In this document: positions 24,849 through 37,213 of the stretch, one piece after another
Layout of the letters: every line of letters starts with the position of its first letter
Numbering within the stretch: the stretch's first letter is position 1
Assembly: GCF_019578655.1 (NCBI RefSeq)
Contig: NC_063258.1
Coordinates: forward strand, 17,550,802 to 17,614,801
Direction of reading: 5' to 3'
Length of the DNA: 64,000 nt
Origin: Ricinus communis
Taxonomy: Eukaryota > Streptophyta > Magnoliopsida > Malpighiales > Euphorbiaceae
Position numbers and translations under genes: made by a program
Notes under the pieces: model-generated
What the model saw: the letters and a program-made list of their open reading frames with translations, nothing else
What the model was told of the DNA's origin: nothing
The model's database searches: none

Positions 24849-27611
24849 CACTACTTTTATAGGGTTGTTTTCTTATATTGATAAATATACGAGTTTTATA
24901 GAATTATTTTCTTATATTGATAAATATACCAATTTTACGGGGTCGTTTTCGCATATTAAATTATTAGCACTATTTTGTGGGTTGTTTTCTCAAATTTATA
25001 AATGTACACATTTTACGGGGTTATTTTCTTATATGGACAAATATAAACCTTTACGGGGTTATTTTCTCATATTATAAAATTAACCCATTTAAGGGTTGTT
25101 TTCTCATACTCACAAATATACCAAAATTACGGTGTTATTTTTTTATATTCATAAATATACACGTTTTACAGGGTTATTTTCTTATGTTGACAAATATACC
25201 CCTTTTACGGAGTTGTTTTCTAATATTTATAAATATACCCCTCTTATGGGGTTGTTTTCTTATATTAAAAAAATTTACCTTTTCTAAGAGGCTATTTTCT
25301 GATACTCACAATTACACTACTTTTACGGAGTTGTTTTATAAGATTCATAAATATACACGTTTTACGGGGTTATTTTCTTATTGATAAATATACCACTTTT
25401 ACGGGGTCGTCTTCTCATATTAAATTATTAGCACTATTATGATGTTGTTTTCTTAAATTTATAAATATACAAGTTTTATGGAGTTATTTTCTTATGTCGA
25501 TAAAATTACCCATTTTACAGGGCTCTTTTATGGAGTTATTTCCTCATATTCATAAATATCCCCGTATTACGGGGTTGTTTTCACATATTAAAAAATTTAC
25601 CCCTTCTACTAGGCTGTTTTCTCATATTAAAAAATCTACCCATTCTACGAGGCTGTTTTCTTAGATTTGCAATTACACTACTTTTATGTGGTTGTTTTCT
25701 CATATTCATAAATACACACGCTTTAGGGGATTATTTTCTTATATTGACAAATATACCACTTTTACGGGGTTGTTTTCTCATAGTATAAAATTAACCCATT
25801 TAAGGGGGTTGTTTTCTCATACTCACAAATATACAAAAATTTCGGGGTTATTTTCTTCGATTGATAAATATTACCATATTACGGGGTTGTTTTCTCATAT
25901 TAAAAAATTTATCCCTTCTGCGAGGCCGTTTTCTCATACTCACAATTACACTACTTTTATGGGGTTGTTATCTCAGATTCAAAAATATACACGTTTTACG
26001 GAGTTATTTTCTTATATTGATAAATATACCACTTTTAAGGGTCATTTTCTCATATTAAATTATTAGCACTATTATGGGTTTATTTTTTCAAATTCATAAA
26101 TATGCAGGTTTTACGGGGTTATTTTTTTATATTGACAATTATACCCTTTTACGAGTAGCTTTCTCATATTATAAAATTAACACATTTAAGGGGCTGTTTT
26201 CTCATACTCACAAATATACCAAAATTACAAAGTTATTTTCTCTCATTAATAAATATCCCTGTATTACGGGATTGCTTTGTAATATTTATAAATATACCCT
26301 TCTTACGGGGTTGTTTTCTCATATTAAAATTTTTTTCCTTTTTACGAGGCTGTTTTCTCAGACTTGCAATTACACTATTTTACAGGATTATTTTTTCAGA
26401 TTCATAAATATACACGTTTTTATTTTCTTATATTGAGAAATATACCACTTTTACGGGGTTGTTTTCTCATATTAAATTATTAGCACTATTCTGGGGTTAT
26501 TTTCTCAAATTCATAAATACACACATTTTACAGAATTATTTTATTAGATTGAAAAATATACCCATTTACAGGGATGTTTTCTCATATTATAAAATTAATC
26601 CATTTAAGGGGCTGTTTTTTCAAACTCACATAAATACCAAAATTACAAGGTTATTTTATCCGATTGATAAATATCCCCGTATTATGATGTTGTTTTCTCA
26701 TATGAGGAAACTTACCCATACTACGAGGCTGTTTTCTCAGACAAGCAATTATACTACTTTTACGGGATTATTTTCTCAAATCCATTAATATACACTTTTA
26801 ACGGGGTTATTTTCTTATATTGACGAATATACGACTTTTACGAGGTCATTTTCTCATATTAAATTATTAGCACTATTATGGGGTTATTTTCTCAAATTAA
26901 TAAATATACACGTTTTACGGGATTATTATCTTAGATTGACAAATATACCCCTTTTATGGAGTTATTTTCTCATATTATAAAATTAACTCATTTAAGGAGT
27001 TGTTTTCTCATACTCACAAATATACCAAAATTACGAGGTTATTTTCTCCGATTGATAAATATCCCTTATTACAGGGTTGTTTTCTTATATGAAAAAATTT
27101 ACCCCTTCTACGAGGTTGTTTTCTCAGACTCGTAATTACACTACTTTTACGGGGTTGTTTTCTCATATTCATAAATATATACGTTTTACGGGGTTATTTT
27201 CTTATATTGATAAATAAGCCACTTTTACGGGTCATTTTCTCATCTTAAATTATTAGCTCTATTATGGGGTTGTTTTATCAAATTCATAAATATACACGTT
27301 TGACGGGGTTATTTTCTTATATCGACAAATATACCCTTTTACGGGGTTGTTTTCTCATATTCTAAAATTAACAGATTTTAAAGGGTTGTTTTCTCATACT
27401 CACAAATATACCACAATTACGGGGTTATTTTCTCCTATTGATAAATATCCCCGTATTACGGGCTCCTTTTTTAATGTTTAAAAATATACCCCTCTTATGC
27501 GGTTGTTTTCTCATACTAAAAAATTTAAACCTACTACGAGGTTGTTTTCTAAGACTCACAATTACACTACTTTTTTGAGGTTATTCTCTCATATTCATAA
27601 ATATACACGTT
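24849..27611 (+). repeat. HOR satellite block, forward orientation
   Basis: The switch at ~24,848 joins a reverse K monomer (GATATTTATCAGTCGGAG) to forward C/D sequence. Class-F anchors are at 24,956, 25,421, 26,056, 26,473, 26,860 and 27,245. The last two gaps (387 and 385 bp) are ten-monomer HORs; in the second, class A is missing. The block ends inside a D monomer at the Athila-type LTR insertion. Confidence 0.9.
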
Positions 27612-29043
27612 TGATGTGCGTAAAATATACACATCTAAGTGGAGTTTTTAAGGCTGATTTTATGTACATTTGGATGTGAATTGGTCCCAACACTCACCCT
27701 ATGCGTCTGTTTGTGTGCATTAGATAAAAAAGAAAAGCCAAAGAGTGATAAAGGGAAGAATTGGAGCAGAATTGGACGTCAAAGTTGCCGAAACAAGTTG
27801 AGTTTGTGCATAAGGAAGCTGAACATGGCCGTGTTGGTTTTAACACTTACCGTGTTCCCAACACGGGCACCAAAACAGCCGTGTTGGGTGCATTTGACAA
27901 AAGAAAAAAAGATGCGTTAAGGAGCACGACCACAGAGACCAACACGGGCATCAACACCAGGCGGTGTTCCCAACATAGGCATCAACACCAGGCCGTGTTC
28001 CTAACACAGGCATCAACATGGGCATGTTTGCGGCAGCTGGACGAATTAATTAAAAGCAAGAAAAGAGGGAAACGAAAAAATGAGGATTAGGACATCCCAA
28101 ACTTTCTCTCTCTCTAAGGGTTTTCTGAGCTGGAACTAAGGAAAAAGGAGACTTGGACCAAGGTTTTAATTGGATTTCCTGAGCGAGGTTCGTTGATTAG
28201 TGTCAATTCGAGCAAGAGGAACAAGAATCGATTCAAAATTGGGCAAGAGGAATTGGAGCTGTTTACTCTCATCCAAGGGTGTATTCGGGTTTCTCTATCT
28301 TTACTCATTGTTGTAATTGAATTCTTATGGGTTTTGATAATGAACATGATTAGCTAAACTTGTTAACCCATTGGAGTTCTTTATCTAGGTATTTTTGTAC
28401 TTAACTTTTGAATTGAATGTATTGATTTTTAATATTGGTTTGCAATGGAAGTGCTTATTGATTTGTTCTTCATATCTTGTTGAATAATTATTGGAATTTG
28501 AATGTTCTTGAGAAAGACGTTTAGGTTTGAATTATCCTTTGCAACCTAGAATTGAATTCGCCTGGAGATAGGGTGTTCATTCTACCGGATTGAGAATTAA
28601 CAACTCTCAATAGTGTTAAATGGTACATAATGCTAATTTGGATAATTAGAGTTAGGAAGAGATTTCAACCTAATTAATCTAAGTTAAGATGTTAATGTCC
28701 TTGAGAAAGGCGTTAATTGCGTAGAGATTTTCTCACGGAAATTGAATCCAATCAATCAATTCCATCTTTAGTTTCCATTCCCTATAGACAAGAATTCCCA
28801 AGGGGTTATTCCTTAACTTGAATTAATCCTTCCCTAGTAGCCGTAGTTAGACAACAATTAGAGTAGCTATTAGTTAATTTAGGAATTATTCATCATTCAT
28901 TTAGGCTAATATAACAGAGAATAAAGGAGTAACTCGAGGCTTTCACTTTCCCGAGGAATACGACCTTGATACTCGCCATTAGTGCTAGACTGCATCGATA
29001 GGTACACTGCCTTAGATTGTAGCTGCATAGATAGCAATCATCA
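27612..29043 (+). mobile_element. Athila-type LTR (solo or truncated), 1.43 kb
   Basis: It starts TGATGTGCG and ends with CATCA at 29,043. The 3' part, with GATACGACCTTGATACTC near 28,960, matches the reverse complement of the LTR start at 37,240-37,290, so the family is the same as the element at 37,214. U3 holds repeated CACGG/CCGTG words (27,820-28,030). It lies within satellite D monomers, but the flanking 5-mers (ACGTT and AGTTT) do not match, and the right flank repeats the D monomer seen on the left. Later array rearrangement or an imprecise boundary could explain this. Confidence 0.65.
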
Positions 29044-30280
29044 AGTTTTTATGAGGTTATTCTCTCATATTCATAAATATACACGTTTTACAGCGTTATT
29101 TTCTTATATTGATAAAGATACCACTTTAACGGGGTTGTTCTCTCATATTAAATTATTAGCACTATTATGGGGTTGTTTTCTCAAATTCATAGATATACAC
29201 ATCTTATAGGGTTATTTTCTTATATTGATAAATATACCCCTCTTACGGGTTGTTTTCTCATATTCTAAAATTAATAAATTTTAAAGGGTTGTTTTCTCAT
29301 ACTCACAAATATACCACAATTACGAGGTTATTTTCTCCTATTGATAAATATCCCCGTATTACGGGCTCATTTTGCAATGTTAAAAAATATACCCCTCTTA
29401 TGCGGTTGTTTTCTCATATTAAAAAATTTACACCTACTACTAGCCTGTTTTCCAAGACTCGCAATTACACTACTTTTACGAGGTTATTCTCTCATATTCA
29501 TAAATATACACGTTTTACAGAGTTATCTTCTTATATTGATAAAGATACCACTTTTTTGAGGTCGTTTTCTCATATTAAATTATTAGCACTATTATGGGGT
29601 TATTTTCTCAAATTCATAGATATACACATCTTACGGGATTATTTTCTTATATCGACAAATATACCCCTTTTACGGGGTTATTTTCTCACATTCTAAAATT
29701 AACACATTTTAAAGGCTTATTTTCTCATACTCACAAATACACCACAATTACGAAGTTATTTTTCCCGATTGATAAATATCCCCGTATTACGGGCTCATTT
29801 CTAATATTTACAAATATACCCCTTTTATGCGGTTGTTTTCTCATATTAAAAAATTTACCCCTTCTATGAGGCTGTTTTCTTAGAACAACAATTACACTAC
29901 TTTTATGAGGTTATTCTCTTATATTCATAAATAGACACGTTTTACGGAGTTATTTACTTATATTGACAAATATGCCACTTTTACGGGGTTGTTTTCTCAT
30001 ACTCCCAAATATCCCTGTATTACAGGTTTGTTTTCTTAAACTTGCAATTACACTATTTTTACGGGGTTTTTTTATGAGATTCATAAATATACAGGTCTTA
30101 CGGGGTCATTTTCTCATACTAAATTATTAGCAATATTATGGTGTTGTTTTCTCATATTTATAAATATACACGTTTTACGGGGTTATTTTCTTATATGGAC
30201 AAATGCACCATTTCTACAGGGTTATTTTCTAATAAAATAAAATAAACCCATTTAAGGGGTTGTTATCTCATACTCATAAA
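29044..30280 (+). repeat. HOR satellite block, forward orientation
   Basis: Monomers in forward order follow the Athila-type LTR. Class-F anchors near 29,149 and 29,574 are ~425 bp apart. By eye this HOR shares private variants with the copy just left of the LTR (for example GCGGTTGTTTTC and ATTACGGGCTC), so the two sides are neighbouring HOR copies. Confidence 0.9.
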
Positions 30281-33200
30281 GAAATCAGCCTTGTAGAACG
30301 GGTAAATTTTTAATATGAGAAAATAGCCTCGTAGAAGAGTAAATCTTTTAATATGAGAAAACAGCCTCGTAGAAGGGTAAATCTTTTAATATGAGAAAAC
30401 AACTGCGTAAGAGGAGTATAATTATAAATATTAGAAAACGAGCCTGTAATACGGGGAAATCTATCAATCGGAGAAAATAACCCTGTAATTATGGTATATT
30501 TGTAAGTATGAAAAAACAACCCCTTAAATGGATTAATTTTATAATATGAGAAAACAACCCCGTAAAAGGGGTAAATTTTTCGATAAAAGAAAATAACCTC
30601 GTAAAACGTGTACATTTATGAATTTGAGAAAATAATCCCGTAAAAGTAGTGTAATTACGAGTCTAAAAAAACAGTCTCGTAGAACGAATAAATTTTTTAA
30701 TATGTGAAAACAATCCCGTAATATGGAAATATTTATTAATCCAAGGAAATAACCCCATAATTATGGTATATTTTTTAGTATGAAAAAATAATCCTTTAAA
30801 TAGGTTAATTTTATAATGTGAGAAAACAACCCTGTAAAAGGGGTATATTTTTTTATATAAGAAAATAACCCCGTAAAACATGTATATTTATGAATCTAAG
30901 AAAATAACCCCGTAAATATAGTCTAATTGCGAGTTTGAGAAAACAGCCTCGTAGAAGGGGTAAATTTTTAATATGAGAAAACCCCATAATACGGGGATAT
31001 TTATTAATCGAAAAAAATAATCCCGTAATTTTGGTATATTTGTGAGTATGAGAAAACAACTCCTTAAATGGGTTAATTTATAATATGAGAAAACAACCCC
31101 GTAAAAGGGGTATATTTGTCGATATAAGAAAATAACCCCGTAAAACTTGTATATTTATGAATTTGAGAAAACAACCCCCTAATAGAGCTAATAATTTAAT
31201 ATGAGAACACAACTCCACAAAAGTAGTATATTTATCAATATAAGAAAATAACCCCATAAAACGTGTATATTTATGAATATGAAAAAATAACCCCATAAAA
31301 ATAGTGTAATTACGAGTCTAAGAAAACAGCCTCGTAGATGGATAAATTTTTTAATATGAGAAGACAACCTCATAAGAGGATATATTTATAAATATTAGCA
31401 AACAACCCCGTAATACGGAGATATTTATCAAATAACCCCACAATTTTAGTATATTTGTGAGTATGAAAAAAAATCGCTTAAATGGGTTAATTTTATAATA
31501 TGAGAAAACAACCCCGTAAAAGGGGTAGATTTGTTAATATAAGAAAATAACCCCGTAAAACATATATATTTATGAATTTGAGAAAACAACCTCATAATAG
31601 TGCTAATAATTTAATATGAGAGAACGACCCCCTAATAGTTGCATATTTATCAATATAAGAAAATAGCTCCATAAAACATGTATGTTTATGAATATGAGAA
31701 AACAACCTTGTAAAAGTAGTATAATTGCGAGTCTGAGAAAACAGCCTCGTAGAAGGGGTAAATTATTTAATATGAGAAAACAACTCCGTAAGACGGGTAT
31801 ATTTATAAATATTAGAAAATAACCCCGTAATACGGGGATATTTCTCAATCATAGAAAATAACCCTGTAATTTTGGTATATTTGTGAGTATGAGAAAACAA
31901 CCCCTTAAATGGATTAATTTTATAATATGAGAAAACAACCCCGTAAAAGAGGTATATTTGTTAATATCAGAAAATAATCCCGTAAAACGTGTATGTTTAT
32001 GAATTTGAGAAAACAACACTATAATAGTGCTAATAATTTAGTATGAGAAAATAACCTCGTAGAAGTGGTATATATATTAATATAAGAAAGTAATCCTGTA
32101 AAACGTGTATATTTATGAATATGAGAAAATAACCCCCGTAAAAGTAGTGTAATTGCAAGTCTAAGAAAATAACCTCGTAGAACAGGTAAACCTTTTAATA
32201 TGTGAAAACATCCTTGTAGAAGGGGTAAATTTTTTATTATGTGAAAACAATCCCGTAATATGGGGATATTTATTATTATGCAGAAATTACTCCGTAATTG
32301 TGGTATATTTGTCAGTATGAGAAAACAACCCCTTAAATGGGTTAGTTTTATAATATGAGAAAACAACCCCGTAAAAGAGGTATATTTGTCGATATAAGAA
32401 AGTAACCCCATAAAATGTGTAATTGCCAGTCTGAGAAAACAACCTTATAGAATGGATAAATTTTTTAATATGAGAAAATAGCCTCGTAGAAAAGGTAAAT
32501 TTTTTAATATGAGAAAATAACCCCGTACTACAGGGATAATTATCAATCGAAGAAAATAACCCCGTAATTTTGGTATATTTGTGAGTATGAGGGAACAATC
32601 CCTTAAATGGGTTAATTTTATAATATGAGAAAATATCCCCGTAAAAGGGTATATTTGTCAATTTAAGAAAATAACCTAGTAAAATGTGTGTATTTATGAA
32701 TTTGAGAAAACAACCCCGTAATAGTGCTAATAATTTAATATGAGAAAACGACCCCGTAGAAATGGTATATTTATCAATATCAGAAAATAACCTCGTAAAC
32801 GTGTATATTTATGAATATGAGAAAACAATCCCAGAGAAGTAGTGTAATTGCGAGTCTAACAAAACAGCCTCGTAGATCGAGTAAATATTTAATATGAGAA
32901 AACAACCTCGTAAAAGGGGTAAATTTTTTCATATGTAAAAATAACCCCGTAATACGAGGATATTTATGAATCTAAAAAAATAACCCTGTAATTGTGGCAT
33001 ATTTATGAGTTTGAGAAAGCAACCCCTTAAATGGGTTAATATGAGAAAACAACATCATAAAAGGGGTATATTTTTTGATATAAGAAAATAACCCCGTAAA
33101 ACGTGTATATTTACGAGAATACAAGCCCATAATAGTGCTGATAATTGAATTAGAAAACGATCCCCGTAAAAGTCATATATTTATCAATAAAAGAAAGTAA

Positions 33201-35180
33201 CCCCGTATAACATGTATATTTATGAATATGAGAAAATAACTCCATAAAATTAGTGTAATTGCGAGTCTGAGAAAACAGCCTCGTAAAAGGGGTAAATTTT
33301 TTAATGTGAGAAAACAACATCGTAGAAGGGCTAAATTGTTTAATATGAGAAAATAACCCCGTAATACGGAGATATTTATCAATCGGAAAACAGAATCCCG
33401 TAATTTTGGTATATTCATGAGTATGAAAAACAACCCATTAAATGAGTTAATTTTATAATATGAGAGAACAACCATGTAAAAGGGGTAGATCTATAAATAT
33501 AAGAAAATAACTTCATAAAACGTGCATATTTATGAATTTGAGAAAACAACCCCATAATATGCTAATAATTTAATATGAGGAAACAACCCCGTAAAAGTGG
33601 TACATTTATCAATATAAAAAAATAACCCCGTAAACGTATATATTTATGAATATGAGAAAACAATCCTGTAAAAGTAGTTTAATTATGAGTCTAAGAAAAC
33701 AGCCTCGTAGAAGGGTAAATTTTTTAATATGAGAAGACAACCCCGTAAGAGGATATATTTATAAATATTAGCAAACAAACCCGTAATACGGAGATATTTA
33801 TCAATTGGAGAAAATAACCCAGCAGTTTTAGTATATTTGTGAGTATGAAAAAAAATCCCTTAAATGGGTTAATTTTATAATATGAGAAAACAACCCCGTA
33901 AAAGGGGTAGATTTGTTAATATAAGAAAATAACCTCGTAAAACGTGTATATTTATGAATTTGATAAAAGAACCCCATAATAGTGCTAATAATTTAATATG
34001 AGAAAACGACCTCGTAAAAGTGGTATATTTATCAATATAAAAAACTAACCCCGTAAGACGTGTATGTTTATGAATATGAGAAAAAAACTACGTAAAAGTA
34101 GTGTAATTGTGAGTCTGAGAAAAAAGCCTCGTAGAAGGGTAAATTTTTTAATATGAGAAAATAACTCTGCAAGAGGGTATATTTATAAATATTAAAAAAT
34201 AACTCCGTAATACGGGAATATTTATCAATCGGAGAAAATAACTCTGTAGTTGTGGTATAATTGTGAGTATGAGAAAACAACCCCGTAAAAGTGGTACATT
34301 TATCAATATGAGAAAATAACCCCGTAAACGTATATATTTATGAATATGAGAAAACAATCCCATAAAAGTAGTCTAATTACGAGTCTAAGAGAACAACCTC
34401 GTAGAAGGATAAATTTTTTAATATGAGAAAACAACCCCGTATGAGGGATATATTTATAAATATTAGCAAACAACCCTGCAATACATGGATATTTATCAAT
34501 CAGAGAAAATGACCCCTTAATTTTGGTATATTTGTGCGTATGAGAAAACAACCCTTTAAATAGCTTAATTTTGTAATATGAGAAAACAACCTCGTAAAAG
34601 GTGTATATTTGTCAATATAAGAAAATAACTCCGTAAAACGTATACGTTTATGAATTTGAGAAAACAACCCCATAATTGTGCTAATAATTTAATATGAGAA
34701 AACGATCCCGTAAAAGTGGTATATTTATCAATATAAGAAAATAACCCCATAAAACGTGTTTATTTATGACTCTCAGAAAACATCTCCATAAAAGTAGTGT
34801 AATTACGAGTCTAAGAAAACAGCGTCGTAGAAAGGGTAAATTTTTTAATATGAGAAAATAACCTCGTAATTTGATAAATTTGTAAGTATGAGGAAACAAC
34901 CCCTTAAATGGGTTAATTTTATAATATGAGAAAACAACCCCGTAAAAGGGGTATATTTGTCAATATAAGAAAATAACTTCGTAAAACGTGTATATTTATG
35001 AATTTGAGAAAACAACCCAATAATAGTGCTAATAATTTAATATGAGAAAACGACCCAACAAAAGTGGTATATTTATCAATATAAGAAAATAACCACGTAA
35101 AACGTGTATATTTATGAATATGAGAAAATAACCCCGTAAGAATAGTGTAATTGCGAGTCTAACAGAAGAGCCCTGTAGTA
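30281..35180 (-). repeat. HOR satellite block, reverse orientation
   Basis: The switch near 30,280 is a forward J monomer joined to a reverse B/C monomer. Class-F anchors are at 31,185, 31,600, 32,027, 32,725, 33,136, 33,560, 33,982, 34,678 and 35,026. Gaps are 411-427 bp (one HOR), 696-698 bp (18 monomers) and 348 bp (9 monomers). Confidence 0.9.
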
Positions 35181-37213
35181 GGGGTATATTTATTTTTTTA
35201 GACTCGCAATTACACTACTTTTACGGTGTTGTTTTCTGAGATTCATGAATATACACGTTTTTTATGGGGTTATTTTCTTATATTGATAAATATACCTATT
35301 TTACGGAGTTGTTTTCTCATATTATAAAATTAACCCATTTAAGGGGTTATTTTCTCATACTCACAAATACACCATAATTATGGGGTTATTTCATCAGATT
35401 CATAAATATCACCGTAGTACGGGGTTGTTTTCTAATATTTATAAATATACCCCTATTGCGAGTTATTTTCTCATATTAAAAAATTTACCACCTCTATAAT
35501 GTTGTTTTTTTAGACTCACAATTACACTACTTTTACGGGGTTGTTTTCTGAGATTCATAAATATACATGTTTTATGGGGTTATTTTCTTTTATTGATAAA
35601 TTTACCACTTTTACGGGGTCGTTTTCTCATATTAAATTATTAGCACTATTATGGGGTTTTTTTTCTCAAATTCATAAATATACACGTTTTACGGGGTTAT
35701 TTTCTTAAATTGACAAATATACCCCTTTTACAATGTTGTTTTCTCGTACTCACAAATATACCAAGATTACGGGGATATTTTGTGTGATTGATAAATATTC
35801 ATATATTAAGGGGTTGTTTGTTAATATTTATAAATATGTCCCTCTTATTGGGTTGTTTTCTCATATGAAAAATTTATCCTTCTACGAGGTTGTTCTCTTA
35901 GACTCGCAATTACACTACCTTTACGGGGTTGTTTTCTTAGATTCATAAATATACATGTTTTACAGGGTTATTTTCTTATATTGATAAATATACCACTTTT
36001 ACTTGGTCATTTTCTCATATTGAATTATTAGCACTATTATGGAGTTATTTTCTCAAATTCATAAATATATACATTTCACGGGGTTATTTTCTTATATTGA
36101 CAAACATATCCCATTTACGGGGTTGTTTTCTTATATTATAAAATTAACCCATTTAAGGTGTTTTTTTTCCCATACTCACAAATATACCAAAATTGTGGGA
36201 TTATTTTCTCTGATTGATAAGTATCTGTGTATTATGGGGTTGTTATCTAATATTTATAAATATACCCCTCTTACGGGGTTGTTTTCTTATATTAGAAAAT
36301 TTACCCTTCTACAAGGCTGTTTTCTTAGACTCGCAATTACACTACTTTTACGGAATTGTTTTCTCATATTCATAAATATACATGTTTACGGGATTACTTT
36401 CTTATATTGATAAATATATAACTTTTACGGGGTTGTTTTCTCATATTAAATTATCAGCACTATTATGGGGTTGTTTTCTCAAAGTCATAAACATACACAT
36501 TTTATGTGGTTATTTTCTTATATTGATAAATATACCCCTTTTACGATGTTGTTTTCTCATATTATAAAATTAACCCATTTAAGGCGGTGTTTTCCCACTC
36601 TCACAAATATACCAAAATTACGGAGTTATTTTCTCCGGTTAATAAATATCCTCGTATTATGGGATTGTTTTCTAATATTTATAAATATACCCCTTTTACG
36701 GGGTTATTTTTTCATATTAAAATTTTAATGTTACTACGAGGCTGTTCTCTTAGACTCGCAATTACACTACTTTTACTGGATTGTTTTCTCAGATTCATAA
36801 ATATATACATTCTACAGGATTATTTTCTTATATTGATAAATATACCACTTTTACTGGGTCATTTTCTTATATTAAATTATTAACACTATTATAGGGTTGT
36901 TTTATCAAATTTATAAATATACACGTTTTACGGGGTTATTTTCTTATATCGACAAATATACCCCTTTCACGGGATTGTTTTCTCATATTCTAAAATTAAT
37001 ACATTTAAGGGGTTGTTTTCTCATACTCACAAATCTACCACAATGACGGGGTTATTTTCTTCGATTGATAAATATTCCCGTATTACAGGCTCGTTTACAA
37101 TATTTATAAATATACCCCTTTTACGTGGTTGTTTCTCATATTAGAAAATTTACCCTTTCTACGAGGCTATTTTCTTAGACTAGCAATTACACTACTTTTA
37201 CAGGGTTGTTTTC
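35181..37213 (+). repeat. HOR satellite block, forward orientation
   Basis: The switch is a C monomer facing a C monomer: TAGTGTAATTGCGAGTCT at 35,143-35,160 and its reverse complement at 35,200-35,217. Class-F anchors are at 35,633, 36,021, 36,447 and 36,873; the last two gaps are exactly 426 bp, with all eleven classes in order. The block ends at TTTTC, the left target duplication of the Athila-like element. Confidence 0.9.

Noticed and set aside
11612..36883. Dozens of 60-187-codon ORFs in the array as a repeat-protein gene family
   Set aside because: They occur in two frames of the same strand, start and stop at random indels, and follow from a 39-bp period without stops. No promoter or conserved start is seen.
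11016..37213. CRISPR-like pattern: conserved ~20-bp core alternating with variable ~18-bp segments
   Set aside because: The variable segments are not unique; the same eleven recur in fixed order. The context is a plant genome full of retroelements, so this is a satellite.
11016..37213. CENP-B box or telomere-like motif in the monomer (CGGGG, TTTTACGGGG)
   Set aside because: The spacing of the TTCG and CGGG parts needed for a CENP-B box is absent, and the motif is not a tandem telomere repeat. The resemblance is superficial.
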